Assembly: GCF_000787855.1 (NCBI RefSeq)
Contig: NZ_BBPQ01000001.1
Span: forward strand, 1 to 64,000
Direction of reading: 5' to 3'
From: Streptacidiphilus anmyonensis
GTDB lineage: Bacteria > Actinomycetota > Actinomycetes > Streptomycetales > Streptomycetaceae
Length of the DNA: 64,000 bases
Shown: in pieces, positions 1 to 8,787 of the stretch
Layout: the number at the start of each line of letters is the position of its first letter
Numbering within the stretch: the first letter of the stretch is position 1
Made by a program: the position numbers and the translations under genes
The notes under the pieces: generated by a model
The model's database searches: none
The model's input: only the letters and a program-made list of their open reading frames with translations
Told to the model about the DNA's origin: nothing

Positions 1-56
1 ACCGGGTTGCGCGGCCTGCGGAGCGGGCCTGTGCCCGTCGGCTGAGCCTCCGGGCG

Positions 57-1442
57 TCATCCGAGGACGCCCGCGCGACTCGGCTCCCGGACGCCCAGCG
101 GCACGTCCGGCGCGTCCTCGTCGCCCGGCCTCGGCCCGGCCGGGCTCCAGCCGTGCCGCCGCACCGCACGGACCAGCGCGGTCACCATCGTCGGGTCGAA
201 CTGGGTGCCCGAGCACCGCTCCAGCTCCGTGACCGCCTCGTCCACCGGTCGAGCCCGCCGGTAGGAACGGGTGGACGTCATCGAGTCGAAGGCGTCCGCG
301 ACCGCGATGACCCGGGCAAACTCGGGGATCTGATCGCCCGCCAGCCCGGACGGGTAGCCGCGCCCGTCCATCCGCTCGTGGTGGTGCAGGATGCCCTCCC
401 GGGCCTCCCCGAGGAAGCCGATCCCGCGCACCATCTCGTGCCCGAACGTCGGGTGCAGCTGCACCGCTTCGTGCTCGTCGTCCGTGAGCGGACCGTTCTT
501 GCGCAGCACGCGCGTCGGCACGCCGAGCTTGCCGATGTCGTGGAGCACGCCGGCGATCCTCAGCGAGGCGACCCGCTCCTCCGCCATCCGCAGCTCACGC
601 GCGATCAGCACCGATGCCCGGCTGACCCGCTCACTGTGCCCACGGGTGTACTCGTCCTTGATCTCCACCGCCTGCACCAGCGCGCTGACCGTCGCCTGGT
701 GCGCGGCCTCCTCCTGCTGGAACTGGGCGAAGACCCACGAGGACACGGTCAGCGGCAGCAGCACCAGCACAGCCGAGAAGACGCCGTAGCGGCCCTGCCA
801 CAGCACCGCCATCATCAACCCGATCAGCCCGTACCCGAGACAGGGCACCAGCGAGCGCAGCAGCACGCCGCCCCACACCGTGCGCGGATCGGCCCGCTCC
901 GCGGTGATCCTGATCCCCGCCGCGAGCACGCCGGAGACCACGCAGAAGGCCAGCGCCGCCGCCACTGTCGGCCCCAGCACGGCCGGGAACTGATGCCGCG
1001 CCAGCTCTGCGGGCCCGTCGAGTCCACGGAAGACGCCGGCGGCAGCGCAGGTCGCGAGCGCGAGCTGGGCCGCGTTCCACAGCCGCCGCAGGGCTCGCGG
1101 CGGCGCTGCGGGCGCGAGGACCGCGCCCAGCACCGGCACGAGCGCGGCCGACCCCGGCCGCAGCAGGGCCGCGGCGGCGAGCAGCACCGGAAAGAACGCC
1201 GCCCAGCGCGCGGTCGTCTCCCCGGCGACAGCGCGGGCCGTCGGCCCGGCGACCGCCCCCGCCCGAGTCTGACGCCGCACCAGCCACTCGCACGCGCAGT
1301 GCAGCGCGGCCAGGACCGCGACCCGACTCCAGGGGCCCGTGCCCACCCCGCAGGCTGTCACGCACGCCAACGCCCCGACGATCACCGCCCCCGCGTAGGC
1401 CCGCCCCCCACGCGCCAGGGGCTGCCCGCCCGCCTCCGCCAC
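57..1442 (-). CDS. Membrane-anchored HD-GYP domain phosphodiesterase
   Basis: Predicted 461-residue protein. The N-terminal half (about residues 15-240) has several hydrophobic membrane segments. The C-terminal half is an HD-GYP domain: H269, the HD pair at 301-302 inside HDIGK, the HHHERMDGRGYP signature around 353-364, and ADAFD near 382. HD-GYP proteins hydrolyse cyclic di-GMP or related nucleotides using a metal centre, here facing the cytoplasm. The GTG start follows a GGAG-type ribosome binding site. It lies about 300 bases downstream of rsrA on the same strand and probably has its own promoter. The GYP motif is intact, so catalytic activity is likely; the exact substrate is inferred from family only. 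Confidence 0.9.
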   Translation of the reverse strand: MAEAGGQPLARGGRAYAGAVIVGALACVTACGVGTGPWSRVAVLAALHCACEWLVRRQTRAGAVAGPTARAVAGETTARWAAFFPVLLAAAALLRPGSAALVPVLGAVLAPAAPPRALRRLWNAAQLALATCAAAGVFRGLDGPAELARHQFPAVLGPTVAAALAFCVVSGVLAAGIRITAERADPRTVWGGVLLRSLVPCLGYGLIGLMMAVLWQGRYGVFSAVLVLLPLTVSSWVFAQFQQEEAAHQATVSALVQAVEIKDEYTRGHSERVSRASVLIARELRMAEERVASLRIAGVLHDIGKLGVPTRVLRKNGPLTDDEHEAVQLHPTFGHEMVRGIGFLGEAREGILHHHERMDGRGYPSGLAGDQIPEFARVIAVADAFDSMTSTRSYRRARPVDEAVTELERCSGTQFDPTMVTALVRAVRRHGWSPAGPRPGDEDAPDVPLGVREPSRAGVLG

Positions 1443-1748
1443 CGACTCCGCTCCGCTTTCGCCATGGTCCCCAGGCCCAGCCTCAGTTCATCGCACAGCG
1501 ACCGCACAGCAGCGGGCGTTCCACGAAAAACTCCACGATCGGGTGACTGCTTACCCAGGCCCACGGTCTTGATGCGGCCAGGACAGCACGATTTCTTCAC
1601 AGGCGCGGTTTCAAACGTCCGGTGCGTCAAATCTTGGAAACGGCAAGCCACATGGCGCCGAAAAAGCACAACGGTCCACGTCGGAGGGCCAGAGGGCCGC
1701 TCTCCGCGGCCCGGTCCCGTACGTGTCGTGCCCGTCCTGCGGTCGGGC
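1443..1748. other. Intergenic region without a supported gene
   Basis: About 300 bases between rsrA and the HD-GYP gene. Short reading frames exist on both strands but none has a convincing ribosome binding site plus protein-like composition. It must hold the HD-GYP promoter; a TTGACG at about 1623-1628 (minus strand) could be a -35 box, but I see no matching -10. Confidence 0.5.
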
Positions 1749-2060
1749 CTACTCGGCCGCGGGGGCGGCCGTGTGCTCCGAGAGGAGGTCGCCCTCGACC
1801 GGGAGTCCGGCGCGGATGCGCTCGATGCGGGCCATGACCTTGCCGCGCAGGTCCGCGGGGGCGGTGTCGCAGCCGCAGCTGCGCTTCACCAGCGCCTTGA
1901 TCGCCTGCTCCAGCCCGTACTTCTCCAGGCACGGGCTGCACTCGTCGAGATGCTCACGCAGCTTCGCGCACTCCGCGGCGCCCATCTCGTTGTCGAGGTA
2001 CTCGTACAAGTGGTCGAGCACGTCCTCGCACGGAGTGTCGTGGTGGTTGCCGCAGCTCAT
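1749..2060 (-). CDS. rsrA: Anti-sigma factor RsrA (zinc-binding, redox-sensitive)
   Basis: Predicted 103-residue ZAS-family anti-sigma factor. In this family, zinc bound through HxxxCxxC holds the protein in a SigR-binding form, and disulfide stress releases SigR. The residues match the family: C3, H7, C11, C31, H37, C41 and C44, with a further cysteine pair at 62 and 64 (spaced CGC rather than adjacent). The ATG overlaps the sigR stop codon (ATGA), which indicates translational coupling and stoichiometric production. It is transcribed with sigR from the SigR-type promoter at 2883-2909 and probably from an upstream constitutive promoter. The cytoplasmic redox-switch role rests on well-established family knowledge. 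Confidence 0.96.
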   Translation of the reverse strand: MSCGNHHDTPCEDVLDHLYEYLDNEMGAAECAKLREHLDECSPCLEKYGLEQAIKALVKRSCGCDTAPADLRGKVMARIERIRAGLPVEGDLLSEHTAAPAAE

Positions 2061-2830
2061 GAGTCCGCGCCTTTCCGGTCATCCCCCGTGCCAGTACCGG
2101 CCGGGACCAGCCCGCGCTCACGGGCGTAGTCCTCCAGCAGGGACCGCAGCTGGCGGCGCCCGCGGTGCAGTCGGGACATCACCGTACCGATGGGTGTCCC
2201 CATGATGTCGGCAATCTCCTTGTACGCGAAGCCCTCGACGTCGGCGAGATACACGGCGATCCGGAACTCCTCCGGGATCGCCTGCAGGGCTTCCTTCACG
2301 TCGCTGTCCGGGAGGTGGTCCAGCGCCTGCGCCTCCGCCGACCGCAGGCCCGTCGACATGTGCGACTCGGCCCGCGCCAACTGCCAGTCCTCGATCTCGT
2401 CCGCACCGGTGCGCTGCGGCTCGCGCTGCTTCTTCCGGTAGGAGTTGATGAAGGTGTTCGTCAGGATGCGGTAGAGCCAGGCCTTGAGGTTGGTGCCCTC
2501 ACGGAACTGGTGGAAGGAGGCGAACGCCTTGACGAAGGTCTCCTGCAGCAGATCCTCGGCGTCCGCCGGGTTGCGGGTCATCCGCAGGGCGGCCGAGTAG
2601 AGCTGGTCCAGGTAGCCCAGAGCGTCCCGCTCGAAGCGCTGTGCGCGCTCCGTCTCGGTCTCCTCGGTGTCCTTCTCGGCGACCGGACCCACCTCCTCAG
2701 CGATGCCGTGCGTGCTCGCCATGGAGACTATCTGGCTCTGCGCGGAATCGCCCGCGACAGGCCAGTCGGCCCAGGCGAGGAACGACTGGGCGTTCTCCTC
2801 CGGACGGGCGGGGCATGCTGCTGGAACCAT
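2057..2830 (-). CDS. sigR: ECF sigma factor SigR
   Basis: Group IV (ECF) sigma factor for the thiol-oxidative stress regulon. Region 2 ([20 protein letters not shown], then FINSYRKK) and region 4 ([20 protein letters not shown], then the MSRLHRGR helix) are intact. Two starts are plausible. ATG 2830 has a GGAAGG ribosome binding site and gives 257 residues, matching a long SigR' isoform. ATG 2722 gives 221 residues, close to the short isoform of about 227 residues known in S. coelicolor. An ATG at 2905 is open too but lies inside the promoter, so it cannot be used on that transcript. The gene overlaps rsrA by four bases. Confidence 0.95.
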   Translation of the reverse strand: MVPAACPARPEENAQSFLAWADWPVAGDSAQSQIVSMASTHGIAEEVGPVAEKDTEETETERAQRFERDALGYLDQLYSAALRMTRNPADAEDLLQETFVKAFASFHQFREGTNLKAWLYRILTNTFINSYRKKQREPQRTGADEIEDWQLARAESHMSTGLRSAEAQALDHLPDSDVKEALQAIPEEFRIAVYLADVEGFAYKEIADIMGTPIGTVMSRLHRGRRQLRSLLEDYARERGLVPAGTGTGDDRKGADS

Positions 2831-2882
2831 GAGCTGCCTTCCACTGACGCGTGCGATCTGACTCGATCCTGTCAGTGGGCTC

Positions 2883-2909
2883 AACCAGTGCGTCCATCCG
2901 TACATTCCC
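2883..2909 (-). promoter_or_regulatory. SigR-type promoter of sigR-rsrA
   Basis: On the minus strand GGGAAT (2909-2904) is followed by exactly 18 bases and GTT (2885-2883), the known SigR consensus. Transcription would start near 2876, just upstream of the ribosome binding site for ATG 2830. This is the expected positive autoregulatory promoter. Confidence 0.85.
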
Positions 2910-2968
2910 GTTCACGACGTCCCCGCGTCCACGTGATCGGGCCGGTGCCCTCGAGTGCTCAGAACTGC

Positions 2969-3733
2969 TCAGAAGAGCGTCTCCACGATCTCCTCCGGCT
3001 CGACCCGTTCCAGGAGCTCGGGTCCATTGTTGCGGAAATTGCCGACCGCGGCACCGACAGGACGCAACTCCATCAGGCCGGGCGTGGGCGGAGCCAGCAG
3101 CGCCTGCAGTTCGTCCGCGTCGGTGAGCGAGCGGTCCAGCCAGTCGTCCCAGCGGTCGCGCGGCAGGACGAGCGGCATCCGCGGATGCACTCCCGCCAGC
3201 TCCGGCTCGGCGGCGGTCGTGATGACCGTGCAGGTGGTGAGCCATGCCGCCGGGTCGTCCTCGGGGATGTTCCGGTCCCGCCAGAACTCGTAGAGCCCGG
3301 CGAAGGCCATCTCCGCGCCGTCCTTCGGGGTCACGAAGTACGGCTGCTTCCTCGGCGCGCCCCTGCGGCCCGGCTCCTTCTCCGCGGTGTGCCACTCGAA
3401 ATAGCCGTCGGCCGGGAGCAGACAGCGCCGCGTCGTGAACGCGCGACGGTAGGCGGGCTTCTCGTGGATCGTCTCGGCGCGCGCGTTGAACATCTTCACG
3501 CCCACGCCCGGGTCCTTCGCCCAGTTCGGGACCAGGCCCCAGCGCAGCGCCCGAAGCTGCCGCACCGGGTCGGGTCCCAGCTCCCGGACGGGGCGCTCCA
3601 GCACCGCGTACACGTCCTTGGTCGGCGCCACGTTGTAGTCGGCCGGCAGCGTCTCCTGGGCGTCCCAGCTCCTCACTTCGAAGAGCTCGACCAGGTCCTC
3701 GGGCTTCCGACTCGACGCATACCGACCGCACAT
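2969..3733 (-). CDS. SRAP-domain DNA-abasic-site crosslinking protein (YedK/HMCES family)
   Basis: SOS-response-associated peptidase family protein. Members form a covalent thiazolidine link between the N-terminal cysteine and abasic sites in single-stranded DNA. That chemistry requires Cys at position 2 after Met removal, so the start must be ATG 3733 (MCGRYA) and not the GTG nine bases upstream. The ATG is preceded by an AAGGTGGA-type binding site. Other conserved elements are YNVAPT, WGLVP, NARAET, GYFEW and HPRMP, which supply the active-site Asn, Glu and His. Length about 254 residues, usual for the family. It is read separately from the convergently spaced sigR unit. Confidence 0.95.
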   Translation of the reverse strand: MCGRYASSRKPEDLVELFEVRSWDAQETLPADYNVAPTKDVYAVLERPVRELGPDPVRQLRALRWGLVPNWAKDPGVGVKMFNARAETIHEKPAYRRAFTTRRCLLPADGYFEWHTAEKEPGRRGAPRKQPYFVTPKDGAEMAFAGLYEFWRDRNIPEDDPAAWLTTCTVITTAAEPELAGVHPRMPLVLPRDRWDDWLDRSLTDADELQALLAPPTPGLMELRPVGAAVGNFRNNGPELLERVEPEEIVETLF

Positions 3734-3907
3734 GAGTTCCACCTTGCCAGCTCACCGCTCAGGCCGGGGCGGGATCCGCCGGGCCCACCCGATCTCCGCC
3801 GGGTCCCGTCGCGGCCGAACCGCGACGTGGCTCTCCGGCGTCCACCTGTGCGAGGCTGCACGCCTCGTCCGACGACAGCGGGAACCGGGAAGCAGGGGCA
3901 CAACGAC

Positions 3908-4618
3908 ATGGAGGCGCACAGCATCAGCCAGGTCTGGGACCAGGTGACCGGCACCCAGACCGCGCCGAGCTCCGCCGTGGTCTGGGCCATGGCCGCGGTC
4001 GCGCTGCTGGCGGTCGGATGGCGGGCCGTGTGGCAGCTCACCCGCAACGTGGTGACCATCGCCCACGAGGGCGGGCACGCCCTGATCGCGCTGCTGATGC
4101 GCCGCCGTCTGCACGGCATCCGCCTGCACTCGGACACCAGCGGTCTGACCGTCTCCTCCGGCAAGCCCTACGGCCCCGGCATGGTGCTCACCGCCGCCGC
4201 CGGCTACGTCGCCCCCTCCCTGCTCGGTCTCGGCGGTGCGTGGCTCCTCTCGGCCGGCCACACCACCGCGCTGCTGTGGGCGGTCGTGGCGCTCCTGCTC
4301 GGCGTGCTGATCGAGGTACGCAACGCCTTCGGTGTGTTGACCGTGCTCACAACCGGCGCGCTCTGTTTCTCCGTCTCCTGGTTCGGCGGCCCGGAGCTCC
4401 AGGGCGCCTTCGCCTATCTCAGCGTCTTCTTCCTGCTGCTCGGCGGCGTCCGGCCGGTGATCGAGCTGCAGAGCAAGCGCGCCCGCCGCCAGGCCCGCGA
4501 CTCCGACGCCGACCAGCTGGCCCGCCTCACCCGCCTGCCCGGGATCCTCTGGGTCGGCCTCTTCCTGGTGGTCTCCCTCGGCTCCCTGGCCCTCGGCGCC
4601 CGCTGGCTCCTCCCGTAG
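3908..4618 (+). CDS. M50-family integral membrane metallopeptidase
   Basis: 236-residue membrane protein with the zinc motif HEGGH (about residue 51) following a first membrane segment, and four or five further hydrophobic segments. This matches the M50B peptidase family, in which the two His and the Glu of HExxH sit within or next to the membrane. The start is ATG 3908, with a GGAAGCAGGGG stretch upstream; a much longer open frame in the same phase is antisense shadow of sigR and the SRAP gene. A short hairpin (CGAGGC, five bases, GCCTCG at 3851-3867) lies in the leader. The natural substrate is unknown; site-2 protease-like intramembrane proteolysis is inferred from family. Confidence 0.85.
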   Translation: MEAHSISQVWDQVTGTQTAPSSAVVWAMAAVALLAVGWRAVWQLTRNVVTIAHEGGHALIALLMRRRLHGIRLHSDTSGLTVSSGKPYGPGMVLTAAAGYVAPSLLGLGGAWLLSAGHTTALLWAVVALLLGVLIEVRNAFGVLTVLTTGALCFSVSWFGGPELQGAFAYLSVFFLLLGGVRPVIELQSKRARRQARDSDADQLARLTRLPGILWVGLFLVVSLGSLALGARWLLP

Positions 4619-4802
4619 CAGGCCCACCGTGCCTGGGCCGGACCGTTCCGCGGTCGGTTCCCGTCGGCTCCCGCCGGCTCCGCCGTCGGTTCGTCGACAC
4701 GGTTCCGTGGCCGGTTCCGTCGTCGGTCTCGTGGTCGGCCGTGTGCTCGGTCTCGTGCTCGGTTCCGAAGTCGCCGTTCCGAGCCCCAACCGGTTCGGGG
4801 CC

Positions 4803-4808
4803 TAAGCT
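4803..4808 (+). promoter_or_regulatory. Putative -10 element, leaderless aroA
   Basis: TAAGCT lies eight bases before ATG 4817, and no Shine-Dalgarno sequence is visible, which suggests a leaderless aroA-rsgA transcript. Confidence 0.45.
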
Positions 4809-4816
4809 GTGTGCTC

Positions 4817-6172
4817 ATGACCGAGCTGCACTGGCCCGCCCCGACCGCGTCCGATCCCGTGGACGCGGTGGTCACCGTGCCCGGCTCCAAGTCCGCGACC
4901 AACCGCGCCCTGGTGCTGGCCGCCCTCGCCGCCCAGCCCGGCTACGTCAGGCGCCCGCTGCGCAGCCGCGACAGCCTGCTGATGGCCGAGGGCCTGCGCG
5001 CGCTCGGCGTCGGCGTCGAGGACACCCTCAACTCCAGCAGCGGCGTCGGCGGGGGCGGTGAGGCGTGGCGGGTGCTTCCCGCCCCGCTCGGCGGACCGGC
5101 CGCCATCGACGTGGGCAACGCGGGCACGGTCATGCGGTTCCTGCCTCCGGTCGCCGCACTCGCCGACGGCCCGGTCCACTTCGACGGCGACCCGCGCTCG
5201 CACGAGCGCCCGCTCGGCGGCGTCATCGAGGCGCTGCGCGCCCTCGGCGCCCGCATCGAGGACGGCGGCCGCGGCGCGCTGCCGATGACCGTCCACGGCA
5301 CCGGCGGCCTGGTCGGCGGCGCGGTCACGGTCGACGCCTCGAGCTCCTCGCAGTTCGTCAGCGCCCTGCTGCTCTCCGGAGCCCGCTTCCAGCACGGCGT
5401 CGAGGTGCGGCACGTGGGCGCCCCGGTCCCTTCGCTGCCCCACATCCGGATGACCGTGGAGATGCTCCGCGCCGCCGGGGCCCAGGTCGACGCGCCCGAG
5501 GACGGCGGCGAGCCGGACGTCTGGCGCGTCGCACCCGGCGCCCTGCTCGGCCGGGACGTGGTGGTCGAGCCCGACCTCTCCAACGCCGCTCCGTTCCTGG
5601 CCGCCGCCCTGGTCACCGGCGGCACCGTCACCGTCCGCGACTGGCCCGCGCGCACCAGCCAGCCGGGTGACGAGCTGCGGGACCTGTTCACACGGATGGG
5701 CGGCGCTTGCGAGTTCACAGCTGACGGCCTGCGCTTCACCGGAACCGGCCGCATCCACGGCATCGACGCGGACCTGCACGCCGTCGGCGAGCTGACCCCC
5801 GTGGTCGCCGCCGTCGCCCTGCTCGCCGACTCCCCCTCCACGCTGCGCGGCATCGCGCACCTGCGCCTGCACGAGACGGACCGGCTGGCCGCCCTCGCCC
5901 GCGAGTTCAACGCCCTCGGCGGCGACGTCACCGAGACCGAGGACGGCCTGCGCATCGCGCCGCGACCGCTGCACGGCGGCGTCTTCCACACCTACGAGGA
6001 CCACCGCCTGGCCACCGCCGCGGCCGTGATCGGCCTGGCCGTCCCCGGTGTCGAGGTGGAGAACATCGCCACCACCGCGAAGACCCTGCCCGACTTCCCC
6101 GACCTGTGGGCCGAACTGCTCGGGTCGAAGGAAGACCCGTTGCCGACCGCCACCACGGGCGGGAAGGGCTAG
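4817..6172 (+). CDS. aroA: 3-phosphoshikimate 1-carboxyvinyltransferase (EPSP synthase)
   Basis: Catalyses phosphoenolpyruvate plus shikimate 3-phosphate to EPSP, the sixth step of the shikimate pathway. The 451-residue sequence carries PGSKSATNR at 22-30 (substrate Lys and Ser), [32 protein letters not shown] and LHETDRL, all landmarks of the two-domain inside-out barrel. An in-frame GTG two codons earlier (4811) is an alternative start. It is followed after 10 bases by rsgA, an aroA-rsgA arrangement common in actinobacteria. The upstream 190 bases contain irregular CGGTTCCG-like repeats but no gene. Confidence 0.97.
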   Translation: MTELHWPAPTASDPVDAVVTVPGSKSATNRALVLAALAAQPGYVRRPLRSRDSLLMAEGLRALGVGVEDTLNSSSGVGGGGEAWRVLPAPLGGPAAIDVGNAGTVMRFLPPVAALADGPVHFDGDPRSHERPLGGVIEALRALGARIEDGGRGALPMTVHGTGGLVGGAVTVDASSSSQFVSALLLSGARFQHGVEVRHVGAPVPSLPHIRMTVEMLRAAGAQVDAPEDGGEPDVWRVAPGALLGRDVVVEPDLSNAAPFLAAALVTGGTVTVRDWPARTSQPGDELRDLFTRMGGACEFTADGLRFTGTGRIHGIDADLHAVGELTPVVAAVALLADSPSTLRGIAHLRLHETDRLAALAREFNALGGDVTETEDGLRIAPRPLHGGVFHTYEDHRLATAAAVIGLAVPGVEVENIATTAKTLPDFPDLWAELLGSKEDPLPTATTGGKG

Positions 6173-6182
6173 GGCCACCGCC

Positions 6183-7214
6183 ATGCGCCGCTACGGCAAG
6201 GACCCCGACGAGGACGACATCCGCCAGCGCCCCTCCCGGCGCGGATCCCGCCCGCGCACACGGATCCGGCCCACCCACGAGGACGCCGCCGAGGGCATGG
6301 TGCTCACCGTCGACCGCGGCCGGTTCACCTGCCTGGTCGACGAAGGCACCAAGCGCGAGCGTGAGATCGCCGCCATGAAGGCCCGCGAACTGGGCCGCAA
6401 GGGCGTCGTCGTGGGCGACCGCGTCGCCCTCGTCGGCGACCTCACCGGCGAGGCGGGCTCCCTCGCCCGCATCGTGCGCGTCGAGGAGCGCGACTCCGTG
6501 CTCCGGCGGACCGCCGACGACGACGATCCCTACGAGCGCATCGTCGTCGCCAACGCGGACCAGCTGGCCATCGTCACCGCCCTGGCCGACCCCGAGCCCC
6601 GCCCGCGCCTGATCGACCGCTGCCTGGTCGCCGCCTACGACGCAGGCATGGAGCCGCTGCTGGTGCTGACCAAATCCGACCTCGCCGGCCCCGAGTCGCT
6701 GCTGGAGACGTACGCGCCGCTGGGTGTCCAGCATGTCGTCACCAGCCGCGACACCCTCGCCTCCGAGGGCGCGGAAGCCGTCCGCGAGCTCCTGCGCGGC
6801 CTCTCCACGGTCTTCATCGGCCACAGCGGCGTCGGCAAGACCACCCTGGTGAACGCGCTCGTCCCGGACCGCCAGCGGCAGACCGGCCAGGTGAACGCGG
6901 TCACCGGCCGCGGCCGGCACACCACGACCTCCGCGCTGGCGCTGCGGCTGCCCGCGGCGAAGGGCCAGGAGTCCGGCTGGGTCATCGACACCCCCGGATT
7001 CCGCAGCTTCGGCCTCTCCCACATCGAGCCGTCCCGCGTGATCCTCGCCTTCCCGGACCTCGAGCCGGGCACGGTCGACTGCCCACGCGCCTGCTCCCAC
7101 GACGAGCCCGACTGCGCCCTCGACGCCTGGGTCGCCGAAGGCCACGCCGACCCGGCCCGCCTCTACTCGCTGCGCCGTCTCCTCTCCGCCCGCGAGGCCC
7201 ACGAAGGCGACTGA
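6183..7214 (+). CDS. rsgA: Ribosome small subunit-dependent GTPase RsgA
   Basis: Circularly permuted GTPase that helps late 30S subunit maturation. Motif order shows the permutation: G4 TKSD (163-166) comes before G1 GHSGVGKT (213-220) and G3 DTPG (269-272). An OB-fold-like N-terminal region (about 35-110) comes first. The C-terminal zinc knuckle uses C300, C304, H306 and C311. The N-terminus has a basic, Arg-rich stretch, typical of actinobacterial members. 343 residues. The start ATG is only 10 bases after aroA, so the two are probably co-transcribed. Confidence 0.96.
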   Translation: MRRYGKDPDEDDIRQRPSRRGSRPRTRIRPTHEDAAEGMVLTVDRGRFTCLVDEGTKREREIAAMKARELGRKGVVVGDRVALVGDLTGEAGSLARIVRVEERDSVLRRTADDDDPYERIVVANADQLAIVTALADPEPRPRLIDRCLVAAYDAGMEPLLVLTKSDLAGPESLLETYAPLGVQHVVTSRDTLASEGAEAVRELLRGLSTVFIGHSGVGKTTLVNALVPDRQRQTGQVNAVTGRGRHTTTSALALRLPAAKGQESGWVIDTPGFRSFGLSHIEPSRVILAFPDLEPGTVDCPRACSHDEPDCALDAWVAEGHADPARLYSLRRLLSAREAHEGD

Positions 7215-7310
7215 CCTCGGCTTTCGCGGGTGTTGAACCGCCTCGAGATGCCGAAGCCCGGGTCCGCGTCGATCATGGTGAGAAGTGATCGTCGGTCCCG
7301 GGAGGACGCT

Positions 7311-7634
7311 GTGGCCTGGCTACTGGTGATCGTCGCGGGACTCCTGGAGACGGGATTCGCCGTCTGCCTGAAGCTCAGTCACGGCTTCACCCAGATCTGG
7401 CCCACCGTCGGCTTCGCCGCCTTCGCGCTCGGCAGCTTCGGCCTGCTGACCCTCTCCCTGAAATCCCTCGAGGTCGGCCCTGCCTACGCCGTGTGGACCG
7501 GGATCGGCGCCGCCGGGACCGCGATCGTCGGGATGGTCTGGCTGGGCGAGGCCGTCTCCGTGCTCAAGCTGGTCTCCATCTCGCTCGTCCTGGCCGGCGT
7601 GATCGGCCTCCAGCTCAGCGGCGGCGCCCACTGA
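7311..7634 (+). CDS. Small multidrug resistance (SMR) family transporter
   Basis: 107-residue protein with four membrane helices, the usual SMR size. The conserved membrane Glu is E13 in the first helix (GLLETGF), and the W-x-G-I-G-A and G-E motifs (AVWTGIGAAG, WLGEAVS) follow. The GTG at 7311 was chosen because GGGAGG sits five bases before it and because the upstream extension of the open frame is not hydrophobic. The sequence looks closer to the SugE/Gdx type (guanidinium export) than to EmrE, but this cannot be settled by eye. SMR proteins can act as homo- or heterodimers; no partner gene is adjacent. Confidence 0.9.
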   Translation: MAWLLVIVAGLLETGFAVCLKLSHGFTQIWPTVGFAAFALGSFGLLTLSLKSLEVGPAYAVWTGIGAAGTAIVGMVWLGEAVSVLKLVSISLVLAGVIGLQLSGGAH

Positions 7635-7818
7635 CCGGATCGGCGCTCCACCGATCGGGTCGACGCCCGCCGCCCGGCGAACGTTTCCCGCCGCCCGACG
7701 CCCGACGCCCGCTGCCCGCCGCCCGCCGAACTTCTCCCGATTCGTCCTTCTCCGGCTTTCTCCTCCTCCGACGCGCGGCACGGGGTGGACGACGCTGGCC
7801 CGGACCGGTCGAGATCGT

Positions 7819-7824
7819 TACTGT
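7819..7824 (+). promoter_or_regulatory. Putative -10 element, leaderless hisN
   Basis: TACTGT ends seven bases before ATG 7832, the geometry of a leaderless transcript. A GAGG also lies in this gap, so a leadered transcript cannot be excluded. Confidence 0.4.
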
Positions 7825-7831
7825 TCGAGGC

Positions 7832-8626
7832 ATGGCCGACTACTCCGACGATCTGCGCCTTGCCCACGTCCTCGCGGACCACGCCGACTCGGTGACCCTC
7901 GACCGCTTCCGCGCGCTCGACCTCGCCGTCGAGACCAAACCGGACCTCACCCCGGTCAGCGACGCGGACAAGGCCGTCGAGGACCTGCTCCGCAGCGACC
8001 TGTCCCGCGCCCGGCCACGCGACACCGTCCTCGGCGAGGAGTTCGGCACCACCACGGGCCAGAGCCCCCGCCGCTGGGTGATCGACCCCATCGACGGCAC
8101 CAAGAACTTCATCCGCGGCGTCCCGGTCTGGGCGACCCTCATCGCGTTGATGGAGGCCGGTCCGGGCGGTGAGCAGCCGGTCGTCGGCCTGGTCTCCGCG
8201 CCCGCACTCGGCCGCCGCTGGTGGGCCGCCCGCGGTACCGGCGCGTTCACAGGGCGCAGCCTCACCCGCGCCAGCCGCATCCGCGTCTCGGAGGTCTCCC
8301 GCCTCGAGGACGCCTCGTTCTCCTACTCCTCGCTCACCGGCTGGGAGGAGCGCGGCAAGCTCGACGCCTTCCTCGACCTCACCCGGGCCTGCTGGCGCAC
8401 CCGCGCCTACGGCGACTTCTGGTCGTACATGATGGTCGCCGAGGGCGCGGTCGACATCGCCGCCGAGCCCGAGCTGAGCCTTTGGGACATGGCCGCCAAC
8501 TGCGTCATCGTCGAGGAGGCGGGCGGCCGCTTCACCGGCCTCGACGGCATCCCCGGCGTCCGCAGCGGCAACGCCGTCGCCAGCAACGGCCTGCTGCACG
8601 GTGAGGCACTCCACCGCTTGGGCTGA
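7832..8626 (+). CDS. hisN: Histidinol-phosphatase (inositol monophosphatase family)
   Basis: 264-residue magnesium-dependent phosphatase. The metal-binding motifs are GEE (68-70), DPIDGT (85-90) and the C-terminal LWDMAA. This family includes inositol monophosphatases, FBPases and the actinobacterial HisN that removes phosphate from L-histidinol phosphate. The HisN call rests on overall similarity to the actinobacterial type and on the usual neighbourhood near aroA-rsgA. The 200 bases upstream carry a low-complexity CGCCCG-rich stretch (about 7660-7725) and no gene. Confidence 0.85.
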   Translation: MADYSDDLRLAHVLADHADSVTLDRFRALDLAVETKPDLTPVSDADKAVEDLLRSDLSRARPRDTVLGEEFGTTTGQSPRRWVIDPIDGTKNFIRGVPVWATLIALMEAGPGGEQPVVGLVSAPALGRRWWAARGTGAFTGRSLTRASRIRVSEVSRLEDASFSYSSLTGWEERGKLDAFLDLTRACWRTRAYGDFWSYMMVAEGAVDIAAEPELSLWDMAANCVIVEEAGGRFTGLDGIPGVRSGNAVASNGLLHGEALHRLG

Positions 8627-8787
8627 GGCACATCTCTGACTGCGCGTGCCTGATCGTCCGCTCGTCCGCTCGCGTGCCCGCCTGCCCGCGCCGGCCGGGA
8701 CGCCGGTCACTGACCGCGCGCTTACACGAGCGGACGGTACGCTGACGTTCCGTCCTGTCCCCCTTTCCTTGCCGCGAGGACCGCCGA

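Noticed and set aside
2165-3907. Upstream in-frame extension of the M50 peptidase to more than 800 codons
   Set aside because: The extension is antisense to sigR and the SRAP gene and has shadow composition; the real start is ATG 3908.
7215-7310. Guanidine riboswitch before the SMR transporter
   Set aside because: I looked for paired ACGR-loop hairpins and the longer ykkC architecture and found neither in the 95 bases available.
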